The translations under genes were made by a program, and so were the position numbers. The notes below the pieces were generated by a model that did not search any database, was not told the DNA's origin, and worked only from the letters and a program-made list of their open reading frames with translations. A stretch of DNA of 64,000 bases, from the NCBI GenBank assembly GCA_028622995.1, contig JAJQJQ010000025.1, positions 124,001 through 188,000 of the forward strand. Direction: 5' to 3'. Origin of the DNA: Panagrolaimus kolymaensis (taxonomy: Eukaryota; Nematoda; Chromadorea; Rhabditida; Panagrolaimidae). Of this stretch, positions 9,502-20,084 are shown piece after piece (position 1 is the stretch's first letter; the number at the start of each line of letters is the position of its first letter).

Positions 9502-10278
9502 ATGGCTGTTGTTCTTCCAGTTTCAGGTTATGAATCGCATACAGATTTTTCATCTCATCGCTCTCGACGACGTCAACCATCCGCTACCAATGAAGAGAAT
9601 TCTCATACCGAAGTATCTGTGCCTTCTCAAGTTTTTGTTCAACAAAGAAATGATTCAAATTTTGATCGTTTATCTTATTTTATGGGTAATGATGAACCAC
9701 CTCAAATTCAAGAAATACAACCACAAGAAAGAGCTGAGGAATGGTTTAATAGAGAAGTAAGTTGTTTAGTATTAAATATTTCAAAAATAAACGTATGTAT
9801 TTTTTTTCTTCAGATATTTGGAATAATTTTTGTGGCTTTAATGATGATGACTTTTGATGTTATCAATATTTGGCTACTTATCAAAAATCGAATGTCTGTA
9901 TTCTCTCTCTTTTATGGATTTGATGCTTTTATGCTTATCGCGGTTTCATTTCTGGTTGGATCTGTTAGTTGTAATCGTAACAAGTTTGTTCGTTTCAAAT
10001 ATGCTTATGTAATCACTGGGATTCTTGCTTTTCTTGATTGTATTTGCCTTTGTATTCTTGGTTTAGCTTGCTATGCTTCAAGTAAAACTAATAGTAAGTT
10101 GACATTAGTATTTTGCTTTTGTTTTTGCTGCGATAATCTTTTATTTACTTGTTAATAAATATAACTCTTCTTTTTTTCAGGTGATTGCTGGACATATATT
10201 TTTCTACCACTTCTTAATACAATATGCATGATTATTTTGATATGGGCTATTCGTCGTCTTTATTCTGTGGCAAGCTGA
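9502..10278 (+). CDS. Four-transmembrane protein with long N-terminal tail, copy C
   Basis: Exons 9502-9756, 9814-10093 and 10181-10278, all GT..AG, product 210 aa. Exon 1 encodes an 85-residue hydrophilic tail with HRSRRRQPSA, a run of Ser/Thr and QERAEEWFNRE. Exon 2 has three membrane segments (IFGIIFVALMMMTFDVINIW; FMLIAVSFLVGSV; YAYVITGILAFLDCICLCIL) with the IKNRMSVFSLFYGFD loop. Exon 3 has the fourth (WTYIFLPLLNTICMIILIW) and ends RRLYSVAS. An almost identical inverted copy lies at 42470-43245, including flanks from about 9232 to 10390. Function unknown; the architecture suggests a membrane scaffold or small tetraspan protein. Confidence 0.8.
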
Positions 10279-11060
10279 ACAACAAGAACTTTAATGAAAC
10301 GAATTCATAAAAATATTTGTATGTTTATTGTTTAATGTAATTTTATTGCTTTGTAATAAATTGTAAATAAATAAATCAAGTTTCAATATTTCGCATTTTT
10401 GTATGTCATTTTGATTAAAAAGTTTTGAAATCGTAGAAATTCACAAACACTCGTGAAAAAGAGCTTTACTTCTCGACAATTAACAACACTCATTGAAATC
10501 AACAAAAACTAAAGCTAGAAAAAATGCAATGATAATAAATTTCCTCATTGATTTTGCTTTTGGTTATTTTTCAAATTAAAGAAGAGCTTTCCACAGCACT
10601 CAAATATTTGTTTCAAAAAAAGTTGCTTTGCTCAAAAAAAGCGCGCATTTTTTTTTAAATTTTCTTTTAAACCGCGCTTTGTCAAAAATTTTCTTGATTG
10701 CCAAATTTGTTTACTCCCGATTTTTTGAATTTTTTTTTCTTAATTTGGTGACCTCAGTGGCTTATAATAGCTGTGAAAAAGCACATTCCCAAAAAAACAG
10801 CAGGGAAGCTTTTTTGATTCATGCAATTATTGTATTTATCTTTATTTTTTCTAATCGTTTGCCTTTTTTATTTACTCCTTCGAGAAATCTCTCCTTTTAC
10901 TTTTTTTTGGTCCATACTCAAATAAACTACGTTTTTTTAAACTCATTTTCTGGTGTGTTTACAAAAAGCCAATAAAATTGTTTCTTTTACTTACCCAACG
11001 TTTTTTTTTGGCGGTTAAAAAAGTTAATTCAAATTCATTCCAATTTTATTAAACAAAAAT
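10279..11060. other. Intergenic
   Basis: Holds the copy C 3' UTR (TTGTAATAAATTG polyadenylation region), then T-rich DNA. The long open frame at 10628-10975 is low-complexity F/L-rich and has no ATG context or splice support. Nothing else is seen. Confidence 0.5.
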
Positions 11061-12496
11061 ATGGGCGATGATATTTCCCTTAAAATTTTTGATACCCTTC
11101 TTAAAAAATGCTCGACTTCACAATTTCAAGATAGTAAGCTACTTATTCTTTTGTTTTTTAAAATAAATTTCTAAACAAATGATTTTTTTAGAGGAAAATA
11201 ATGGTTGCCCGATAAACGAAAATTTATGTCACGATCTTGACAAATGTAAAGAAAATCTTGAAAAAAGTAGTGAAATCAAGAGCGACGTAAAACTTTTCTT
11301 TTTTGTGGCCAAACAAAATAATTTATGGCTAAAATTTTAGGTTATTGAAAATTCAAAATTTCTCAAAAGTTTATCACAAATTGCAGCACCTAAACCAAAA
11401 GTAACTTGGGATAGCTCTATTCCACTTCAAGATTCTCCAAATTGCACGGAAACACAAAAAATTGTAAGTTTTTTTTCTAAAACAATTGAACCATTAAGTC
11501 ACGGTAGAACCAATATGTTTTATTGTTCGCTAAAATAGTGGAATGCTTAGATTTTTCATAATTAGAATTTAAACTGCCGATAGAATTTAATATTGATCAA
11601 AAATTTTTATGAACATTAACAAAATAATAATAATAAAAAAAATTTCGCCCTTGGATCCCAAAATTTCCATTTGTGACTCCGAAACTCGGCGAATAAATTT
11701 CCTTTGAGAGCAGGCCTCTTCCTTCGGCCCGTCCAGCCCGGCCCGACTCGGCCCGGTCCGCGGGCCGGGCCGAAAATTTTCAAAACGGGCCGGGCCGGGC
11801 CGAACATTTTCAGCATAATAAAAAAAAACCAAAGGGGATACCAAGGCAAAAAAAAAAGGGCCCGCGGGCCGGCCCAGGGCCGGGCCGGGCCGGGCCCATT
11901 TTGGACGGGCCGAGGCCGGGCCGGGCCGGCAAAACCCGGCCCGTGGAAGAGGCCTGTTTGAGAGATATAAAATTATTTGGATGACAGGAGGCTTTTGATA
12001 ATAGTGTTTAACCCAATATTTGTGGAACTTTAAAAAAATATTTTAACCGAAGCAGCCTTTTTTTATCGACCATAATAAATGCATATTAATTTTGTTAACT
12101 TTTGTTCAACCCCTTATTTTTCAGTGTTTGATTGAACCAGTAAATTTTCAAGAACATGAAACCATTCCACTTTATATGCGTCGTCCCCTTAATTGCTCCG
12201 ATCTCAATGCAATGATATTAAAATTGGAAGAAGCGTATGAAAAAAGAAATAAACTTTTAACATCAAATTTTCATAAACTTTCCTCTCAACAAAAAAATGT
12301 TCGACTTCAAATTAACGAAGAAATGGATGGCTTAAAATTATCTCCGGAAACTAAATGCGTTTCAGAAGACGAATGGAAAAAATGCTTGGATATTAATTTG
12401 CAAGCCAAACTTAAATGGGCCACCCAACAACTTAGACATTTACGAAGAATTAAAGAAGCTCGTTTTCGACAAAAAGTTTATTATATCATTTTGTAA
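11061..12496 (+). CDS. ska-1: SKA complex subunit 1 (SKA1), kinetochore-microtubule protein
   Basis: Exons 11061-11133, 11192-11286, 11341-11463 and 12125-12496; phases fit and give 220 aa (human SKA1 is about 255). SKA1 is part of the spindle- and kinetochore-associated complex, which holds kinetochores to microtubules in mitosis. The N-terminal part is helical, as in the SKA core coiled coil. The C-terminal winged-helix microtubule-binding domain is recognised by IPLYMRRPLNCSDLNAMI (compare IPKYMKGRLTYDQINAVI in human SKA1, from memory) and by LRHLRRIKEARFRQKVYYII at the very end. The third intron is 661 nt, far longer than its neighbours, because it carries a transposable element (11711-11956). 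The 3' end lacks the longer loop seen in vertebrates. Confidence 0.8.
11711..11956. mobile_element. GC-rich hAT-like MITE in ska-1 intron 3
   Basis: A 246-bp element with perfect 12-bp terminal inverted repeats (CAGGCCTCTTCC at 11711-11722, GGAAGAGGCCTG at 11945-11956), flanked on both sides by the 8-bp direct repeat TTTGAGAG (11703-11710 and 11957-11964). An 8-bp target-site duplication and a CAG start are features of the hAT superfamily. The inside is built from GGGCC/GGCCC units with two AT-rich linkers, so base composition differs strongly from the rest of the window. It has no transposase, so it is non-autonomous. Confidence 0.9.
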
Positions 12497-13538
12497 AATA
12501 ATATATATGTATTTTGTTTCTGCAACAAGAACAATTATTTTTTTTGAATCATAAATAAATTTTTTTATTGGCTACAAAAGCCTTTCATTAGTCTTCTAAT
12601 AGCCGCCTCATTATTTTCTTACTTTCTTCTTTGAATTTTTTTTTTTTTGCAGTCTTGTGAGGCAATAAACACGCGAACACTCTTTTTTACGAGTACAGGT
12701 ACTCTGTTATCTTTATTATCACGCGACTAAAATAAAAAAACATGAGCAAGCAATTGAAACAGAAACAGCGTCTAATTAATCCATATTTTTTTATTGATTA
12801 TTATTTTTTTTTTGAATTTTTTAAACAAATTTTTATTGTTACTTTTTGTTTTAACACGAAAAAAAATGTTATTTAAAAATAGTAAATAATAAAATAAATA
12901 TTTTAATAAAAGTTATAAAAATCATTTATTTAAAAGTTTTAAAAACAAAAAATTGAAAAATCAGGGTTACGAGCATTCATTTGCCGATGAAAAGAAATGC
13001 CTCGGAAAGAGTAGCGGTTCCATACCAAAAAAAGAAAGAAAGAAAAAGCATAGATATATTTTTAAGAGACTATCAAAAAAGAAAAGAAAGAATTTATTAA
13101 AAAAAACATTATAAAACAATGCATTCTTTTCCTTTCTCCGTGCCTTTTTCTTGTCAACTCAATTCAGTGGTAAAGAAACCATGATATATGAGACGCAATC
13201 TCTTTTACTTCTTTTTTTTTCAATTAAAAGGAAAAAAATTTTTTAGGATGGTTCATTAGCTTGAAAGCAAATTTTTTTTTGAATATTCTAAGCAATATTT
13301 TTTGTTTTTTTTTGAAATTTATTGTTGTTTTTTTTAAATTGGAGACAATGAAGTTAAAACTTTTTTGTTTTGGCGATTGTTTTAAAATTTAGAATTGGGA
13401 ATATGTTAATGCTTATGTTCACTTAAAATATTCTCCCTTTAATAATTATTGCTGGTAGGAAATTATTCGAAAGGAATCTACATACAATGCTTTTGAAACC
13501 GAATTTAATTCAAAAATAACACAAACTAATAAATTTAT
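12497..13538. other. Intergenic
   Basis: Runs of A and T, with GAAAGAAAGAAA at about 13031. No gene or RNA structure that I can support. Confidence 0.5.
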
Positions 13539-15415
13539 TTAACATTTATATGATCGTTTTGGACTTTGAACAAGATATTGCAATGATGGATATGCGAGGC
13601 TGTTACAAGTCATAGTAACAAAATCTTTGATATTATAAATACTTTTTGGAAGTTTTTCTTGATTATTTGAACTACGACAAATAATAAACCAACAACTATC
13701 ACTCATCAACATTCCAATTTCGGGGCAATTTTTAACTTTAATTGTTTCTTTCGTTCCTGGATACAATTTAGGTGTATAAAAATTCCATATATAAATATCA
13801 TTAAAAATTCCGGAATTATTTTGATATGATTGAATTTGAATTCTTAATACTCCACTATTCGGGCAGAGATTATTTCGAAAATCATATTCTATCATTTCAT
13901 TTGGTTCAATCAAGGCATCTCCGAGACTTACATAAGTCACATTAGTATTTGTTGATTTTTTTCTTGAAACAAAACTTGTATAATTTAAAGATACTTTTGG
14001 TTCAGAATTTTCATCACAATCGATGATTTCTCGAAGCTTTGGTTCAGGACGAATAAATCCAGGAAATATATTTCTTGGCATTTCATTTTTATCCAAAGCT
14101 GGCTTGATGCTAGTTTTAATCCATTTTCCACCATAATTAATTGAATCCAAAAACGTATAAAAATCTTCAGTGAAATTATAAACCTTTTCACCATTAATGG
14201 ATAATGAATAATTATTAGAATATTGAATTCCATTTTGCAATAATGTCAAACTTTGAAGTTTAATATTCATTAATTGTCCTGGCACAAATTTTTTCTGTTT
14301 TAAATTTAAAGGGTTTAAAATTTTTGATGTCGTGGTTGTTGAATCACTGATAACTAAAACCAAAGTCGAATTTTTCATACCAAAAATTAGTTTGTATCGT
14401 TTCAAAAATTTATAAAAACCATTCATAAATTCAAATTCAAACCAAATTTTTTTGCTGGAATTAAAAGTTTGTCCAGAAAATTCAAAATCAAAAGTTGATG
14501 AAAGTTGAATAGGAATTTGATTTTGTAATTTGTTGTTTTTATTTTTAGAATTTTGTTGTTTTTTTAATTTTGGCCATAAAAGATTATCGAAAGAATTTGG
14601 ATCTCGCATGATTTCAACTTTATCTGCTTTCAATGGATTTTCGTTACAATAAGATTTTGTGCAAATTGAATAGGAAGGATAAAATGAAAGCGGATAATAG
14701 CTTTTGACTTTTGGAAATATCCTGGACAAAGTCATTGGATGAGTTTCATTCTAAAAAAATGTGTTACATTTTGGGAATAATAACCCAGAATTTTTTAACA
14801 ACGAAACATTTTTTAATTTTTTTGCGGTAAAAATATGATACAAACCTTAAAGGGAGTGTCTCAAGCGATAGAGATCTTTTTTACGACGGACGGGTGTTCC
14901 TAGCCCGAAAGTTCACTTCTTCGAATTTTCGTAGCTTTTTGTAGCACTTCGAGAAAAAAAAACAAAATGCTACAAAAAGCTACAAAAAATCTGTAGCTCT
15001 TTGTAAGCTTTTGAGACAATGAAAAAAAACTTTCAGGCTAGGAACACCCGCTGTAAGGAAATCTCTATCGTTTGAGACACTCCCTTTAATGAAAAAATAT
15101 GCATAATTTGCTAAGATTTTTTTTGAAAAATGCTTTGAAGCTTAAAAATTTATAAATGAAAATTGCATCAATAGCGAATATTTGAAAACTTACATAACAA
15201 GATGTAGCCCAATAATTTTGGCATGGAGAAATAAACATTATGCATATTTCAGTAGGGCATTCTTCTTGTGGCATTGATTTCATGCCGTTACCATTTTCTT
15301 CAGTGATATAACAATAAAATTTCGCTGTTGTTTTCGTTGTTGTAGTAACATTTTGAGTTAAAATCAAATCAAACAAGGAAATAAATATTATGGAGGAAAA
15401 ATAATGAGAGACCAT
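13539..15415 (-). CDS. Secreted beta-rich protein, galectin-like segment (tentative)
   Basis: Two exons: 15194-15415 (ATG to a GTAAGT donor) and 13539-14750 (TTTTTTTAG acceptor to TGA), phase 0, giving 477 aa. Residues 1-20 form a signal peptide (SSIIFISLFDLILT). A Cys-rich region follows (FYCYITEENG, PQEECPTEIC, CSFY-like spacing), then a hydrophilic linker rich in Lys and Asn. The segment around residues 155-265 is beta-rich with FDFEFSGQTF and YSLSINGEKVYNF, reminiscent of the F.I.NG..V.F strands of galectin folds, but the galectin sugar-binding residues are not evident. A second beta-rich part with several Cys ends the protein. N-glycosylation sites are frequent. Extracellular; function not known. 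The intron carries a MITE. Confidence 0.7.
14851..15085. mobile_element. TTAA-flanked MITE in the intron of the secreted-protein gene
   Basis: Inverted termini of about 25 bp with one mismatch (AGGGAGTGTCTCAAGCGATA at the left; complement of the right end has A for G). Both sides are flanked by TTAA (14847-14850 and 15086-15089), the target site of piggyBac-type transposons. Inside are further inverted segments: GGGTGTTCCTAGCC near the left against GGCTAGGAACACCC near the right, and GTAGCTTTTTGTAGCA against TGCTACAAAAAGCTAC. It is 235 bp, mostly self-complementary and has no coding capacity. Confidence 0.8.
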
Positions 15416-15675
15416 TATTGCAACAACAGCCGGAAGTATAAATAAAAAATAAAAGTCAGCAAAATAGACATAAATTTTTTTATGTATTTCATTTGAAAAA
15501 ATTTTGGGTTGGATTAAGCGTTTATCCGATAGAAAACTATAAACTGTGTTATGAAATAATAGACAATTTTAAAACACAAAAAACAAAAAATTATTATTAA
15601 AAAGATTATTGAAATTCAACCAAGTGTTTTGAATGCAAATTCTATAAAATATTCTTATTTTTGAATGGAATAATT

Positions 15676-16130
15676 TTAACTTTCTGAATCATTTTCTAAT
15701 AAATACTCAGCTAAATCAAATGATTCCGATTCAAATTGAGGAGAATTTTCTTCTGGAGAAACGCTATCATTTAGAAAATTGTTAAATGGATCGTTTTCGA
15801 CGGGATCATTTTCTAGTAAATTAGTTGCTATGAATGTTAATGTATGAAATGGGATTTCTTGGCTCAAAAATAGTGATTTCTTTTATTCTTACTTCAATTT
15901 CTTTGAAGAATTTTCAATATATTATTTACCAAATGTATTGTTGTGGCATCATTAAAAATTATTTTATCTGCATAAAATTTTAGCAATATTTTAGATGTTT
16001 TTTTTTCTTCGAAATACATTGATTCCAAGAAGCAGATGGGCTATTTGGAGAATTTCTATCATTTGAAATAATTATGGCATATTCATTATTTATTTCGCTA
16101 TTTTAAGTTTCATATTTGCTGTGACAATGA
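15676..16130 (-). pseudogene. Possible broken gene with acidic C-terminus
   Basis: The minus strand reads open in three adjoining pieces. From about 16130, a frame gives AIIISNDRNSPNSPSASWNQ. After an A9 run, another frame gives TSKILLKFYADKIIFNDATT and IHLVNNILKILQRN-stop. Further down, 15676-15838 gives an acidic tail with a repeated LLEND motif (LLENDPVEND, LLENDSES). A TTCATAG acceptor precedes the tail. A one-base change in the A9 run would join the first two. I cannot build a clean gene model. It may be a frameshifted relic or a gene with exons I mis-set. No family recognised. Confidence 0.3.
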
Positions 16131-16355
16131 ATTTTAATATCGATTTATTCTATGCGGGAGGTATATTTGATATGTATTTTATTAATTTGATTTTGAAATC
16201 TTAAATTGGCTGTTTTAGAATTTTTTCTTCTTTCTTACTTTCTTCGTTTTTCAGTTCTAAAAAATCATGTCAAATCTTTGGTCTTTCTTTTTTTTTGTTA
16301 GCTAAAAAATATTTTGAGATTAGCGTGTCTGCTTGATATTTTGTGTTTTAATATT

Positions 16356-16380
16356 AAATAAATAAATAAATAAATAAATT
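16356..16380. repeat. AAAT/TAAA tetranucleotide microsatellite
   Basis: About six tandem AAAT units in the intergenic DNA before the PEPT gene. Confidence 0.8.
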
Positions 16381-16809
16381 TTTTTACACTGCAGACACGC
16401 GCAGATAAAGAAGAAGAAGACACGGAACCAATATCAAAAAAAGAAAAAATGTAGTCATCAAATCAATTTAACTAAATATATTTATTTTCTATTTTTTTGA
16501 TTTGATTGAAGACATAATTTCTTAGTTCACGAAATAAAGAAGAAAAAAAATGGGTGCATGACTTTGATTTGTCTCTTAAAAAAAGAAGATTTTGATTTAT
16601 GTTTGACCAAAAAAATGGTAAATAAAGAATCTATTCTTCTTCATTTTTTTTTGAACGTAGAAGAATTTTCCATTATTACATATTTATTTCTATTTTTGAA
16701 CAGTGATCAATTTTTTACACTATTTCTTATTTTTTTATTTTTTTGCGGTTGGTTGGGTTATTGAACGCTTTTCTCAATTTTTGAGAAAAAAGTTATTTTT
16801 TTATTAAAA

Positions 16810-19800
16810 ATGGATACTTCAGCTGAAATTTCAGCTTGCACTTGTTAGTTTATAGAAAAATTTGGACTTCCTCGAATTTTTTGAATAAATTAATGGTTTC
16901 TGATTTTTAGTTCCGTCAAGTGACTCGATTTTGGACCCAAAAAAATTTCAATCATGCAATGAACCTCAAAGTTGGCGAGAAATTGCTAAAGCATGGCCAA
17001 AATCAACTTTTTGTATTGTTGGTGACGAACTATGTGAAAAGTTTTCATATTTTGGCATGAGAGGTTTGTTTGTAATCATTTTTGAGTCCATCACAAGACA
17101 AAAAATATTAATGGTTTTTAGCTATTTTGACATTGTATTTTTTAAATGTATTAAATTTGAGTGAAAAATATTCAATTATTTTTTTCAATAGTTTTATTTT
17201 GATTAGTATGGTTACTCCATTGTTTGGTTCATTCGTGGCTGATGGATTTATTGGGAAATATAGGTAATAATAACTCATTTTAAAAAGCAACCGAAAACAA
17301 TAAAACAAATTCTTTACAGAACCATATTTCTTGGCTCTATTTTTCTCATTATCGCCCAATTAATGCTCACATTTTCATCATCCCAAGATTCCACATCATT
17401 TTTTCATCCTTGGCTGGATGCTGCTGGACTTTTGACCATTTCCATTAGCAATGGCGGAACCAAACCTTGCGTGTCTTCATTTGGCGCGGATCAGTTTGAA
17501 CCAAGTCAAACAAAAATGATTTCATTATTTTTTTCTGTATTTTATTTTTTTATAAATGTTAGTAGCATGATTTCAACCTTTGTATCACCAGTTTTTCGGA
17601 CGATGCCCTGTTTGGGCCATGATAGTTGTTACCCATTGGTATTTGGAACATGCGCGGTTTTGATGACCATTGCCACTGGGACTTTTATGATTGGAAGTTT
17701 TAGTTATAAGAAACGAGCTCCAAAAGGAAATATCTTTGGTCAAGTTGCAAAGATTGTTAAAGTAAGTAATTCTTTGTTTTTTGGAACATAATTAAATTAA
17801 GGATAAAAGAATTATAATTTTTTAAATCGCGGAGAAAATAATTTTAGTAAAGACATCAAAAGAAAAAAATTATGAAAATTTAAGATTTGAATTTATATTT
17901 TTTAGTATTTTTCGTTTTTAAAATTTTTTTATTCAAGATTCTTACTTTATAAAAAAAATATTTTTTCACTTATTGCAGGGCGCAATTTGCAATAGAAACA
18001 CCAAAAATTCAAATCGTAACCATTGGCTTGAACGATATCTCGATACTCATGATTGTGAAACGGATTCAAAATGTTTAAAACTTAAACAACGAAAGCAAAA
18101 TCCAAATGCATGCCAAAAATCAAAATTAATTCATGATATTCGTGGATTGATTAGCGTTTTAATTATGTATATTCCCGTGCCACTTTATTGGGCTTTATAC
18201 GATCAACAAGGTTCAGTATGGTTAATTCAAGGAATACAAATGGATTGTCGAATTTGGGGGAATACTTTGCTATTGCCTGATCAAATTCGTTTAATTAATC
18301 CAATGTTAATATTAATTTTTATTCCTATTTTTGAATTTATTATTTATCCATTTGTTTCGAAATTTGTGGTTCTTACGAATGTTTTTTAAATTTAAACCAA
18401 AATTTTATTCAACTAAAAAAATTTTTAGACCATTAAGAAAAATGACCGCCGGTGGAATTCTTGCTGCTTTATCTTTTGTTTGTGCAGGTTTAATTCAACT
18501 TGAAATTAATGTAAACAACTTTTAATTCTTAAAAAAGGAATTAAGTATAAAATATTTTTTTGTTGCAGAAAACTCTTCCAAGTATTCCACCAAAGGATTA
18601 TGCTTATATTTCAATTATGAATAGTTTAAAACCAAATTGTAGCATCAAAGGTATTGGAGATTATCCGTTTAAATCATTGGATTATAATATGGCGAGTTTT
18701 TTTCTTCAATTTAACGATAATTAAATTTTAATTATTTATGTATTTTCAGTCTTTGGTAAATAACAAAGCCACAAATACATTTGAAATGATCGAAGTTCAC
18801 GCTGGCAAAAATATTACTTTTAATTTCCAACATAGTTGCGGCAGGAGCAACAAAAAGAATTATGTCAAAGAATTTACAACTGCAGAAATAAAAAATGGAA
18901 AAACTTATAATTTGATTATTTCTGAATTAGGCGCAATTATGGTTGAAGTAAATCCAGAAAAACCCAAAAAAGGAACAGGGGAATTTAGTTTATCTTTTAC
19001 CATGGCTTTGAATGATACAAATTATTTTGATCGATTGGCCCTTTGTCGTCAAGTAAATACAAAAACCAAAGCAAATGAGAAATATCCATGTGATCCAAAA
19101 AATTCAGAAAATTTTTATTATTTTGAAATGAATCAAAATAACGAAGATCAACTTTATGCAACTGATAATGGGTTTGATAAAGGACACATAGTGTCAACAT
19201 ATGATTTTAAAGCTATTAGACCTGGAAAGTAAGTTTAAAAAATTAAAAAGAGAATATTTAAATTTCCAAAAAATTGTTTTTATCTTTTTTTTAAATTTTT
19301 GTGCAAAACTAAAATAAAAAAATTTCAGTTGGAGCATTTGGTATTTTCATAACCAAAACAAAAAATCCGAAAACATCCAATCATTATCAACCAAAAATTT
19401 GAATTTCACAAACACTGGACATTTTATTTCCATAACTGAACAAGGTGGCGTTTATGCCGCTGTTTTTACTGGTTCATACGATGCCGTAAGCTTTATTATT
19501 TCGATTCATAGAACTAAAATAATAAAACTAATACAATAAAAAAAATATTTTTTTTAGCAAATTTTACAAATAAATCAATTAGTTCCATCAAATAAAGTTA
19601 ATATCCTTTGGCAACTTCCACAATATTTTATTTTAAGTGTAGCTGAAATTCTTTTTGAAATCACTGGTTATGAATTTGCATATTCTCAAGCTCCTTCATC
19701 CATGAAAGCTTTGGTTCAAGCTTTATGGCTTTTTACCGTGGCTGCTGGAGATTTATTAATCGTGGCTGTGGAACTTTTAAATATATTTGAAAATTTTGCT

Positions 19801-20084
19801 ATCCAATTTTTTGCATACGCAGGTAAGAAATTTTTGGAATCCGAATAATATGCAAATTTTCTAAAACTTAAAATTCCTCTCTTTTAGGAGCTATGTTATT
19901 TTGCATTATAATTTTTGCATTATTATCAATTTTCTATTATGAATATAGAAGTTATCACGATGATGTGGATGATGTAGAAGATGACGACGATTTAGATTTA
20001 ATTAAAAATGAAGAAAAAACTGATATTTCAACGAGCATTTCGGGTGAAAATTTATTCACGCATCAGAATGAAAAGAAATTCTGA
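16810..20084 (+). CDS. pept-1: PEPT-type proton-coupled oligopeptide transporter (SLC15/PTR2 family)
   Basis: Eleven exons: 16810-16843, 16911-17063, 17122-17263, 17320-17761, 17979-18376, 18429-18510, 18569-18691, 18750-19228, 19329-19485, 19558-19822, 19888-20084; about 823 aa, the usual animal PEPT size. It takes up di- and tripeptides with protons across the plasma membrane, in nematodes mainly at the gut. Family marks: GDELCEKFSYFGMR (an ExxE[K/R] helix 1 motif), GGTKPCVSSFGADQFEP (PTR2 signature), then a large extracellular loop (exons 7-9) and NILWQLPQYF..AEILFEIT..EFAYSQAPSSMKA (helices 10-11). The C-tail is acidic. Two donors are unusual: exon 7 uses GC (ATG|GCGAGT), and the exon 5/6 junction has no GT in the right phase (VVLT|PLRKMTAGG would need GA at 18377). 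Which PEPT paralogue it is remains open. Confidence 0.85.

Noticed and set aside
11587..11961. Three overlapping open frames rich in Pro, Gly, Ala and Arg
   Set aside because: They lie on both strands of the GC-rich MITE inside the ska-1 intron and are products of its GGGCC repeats.
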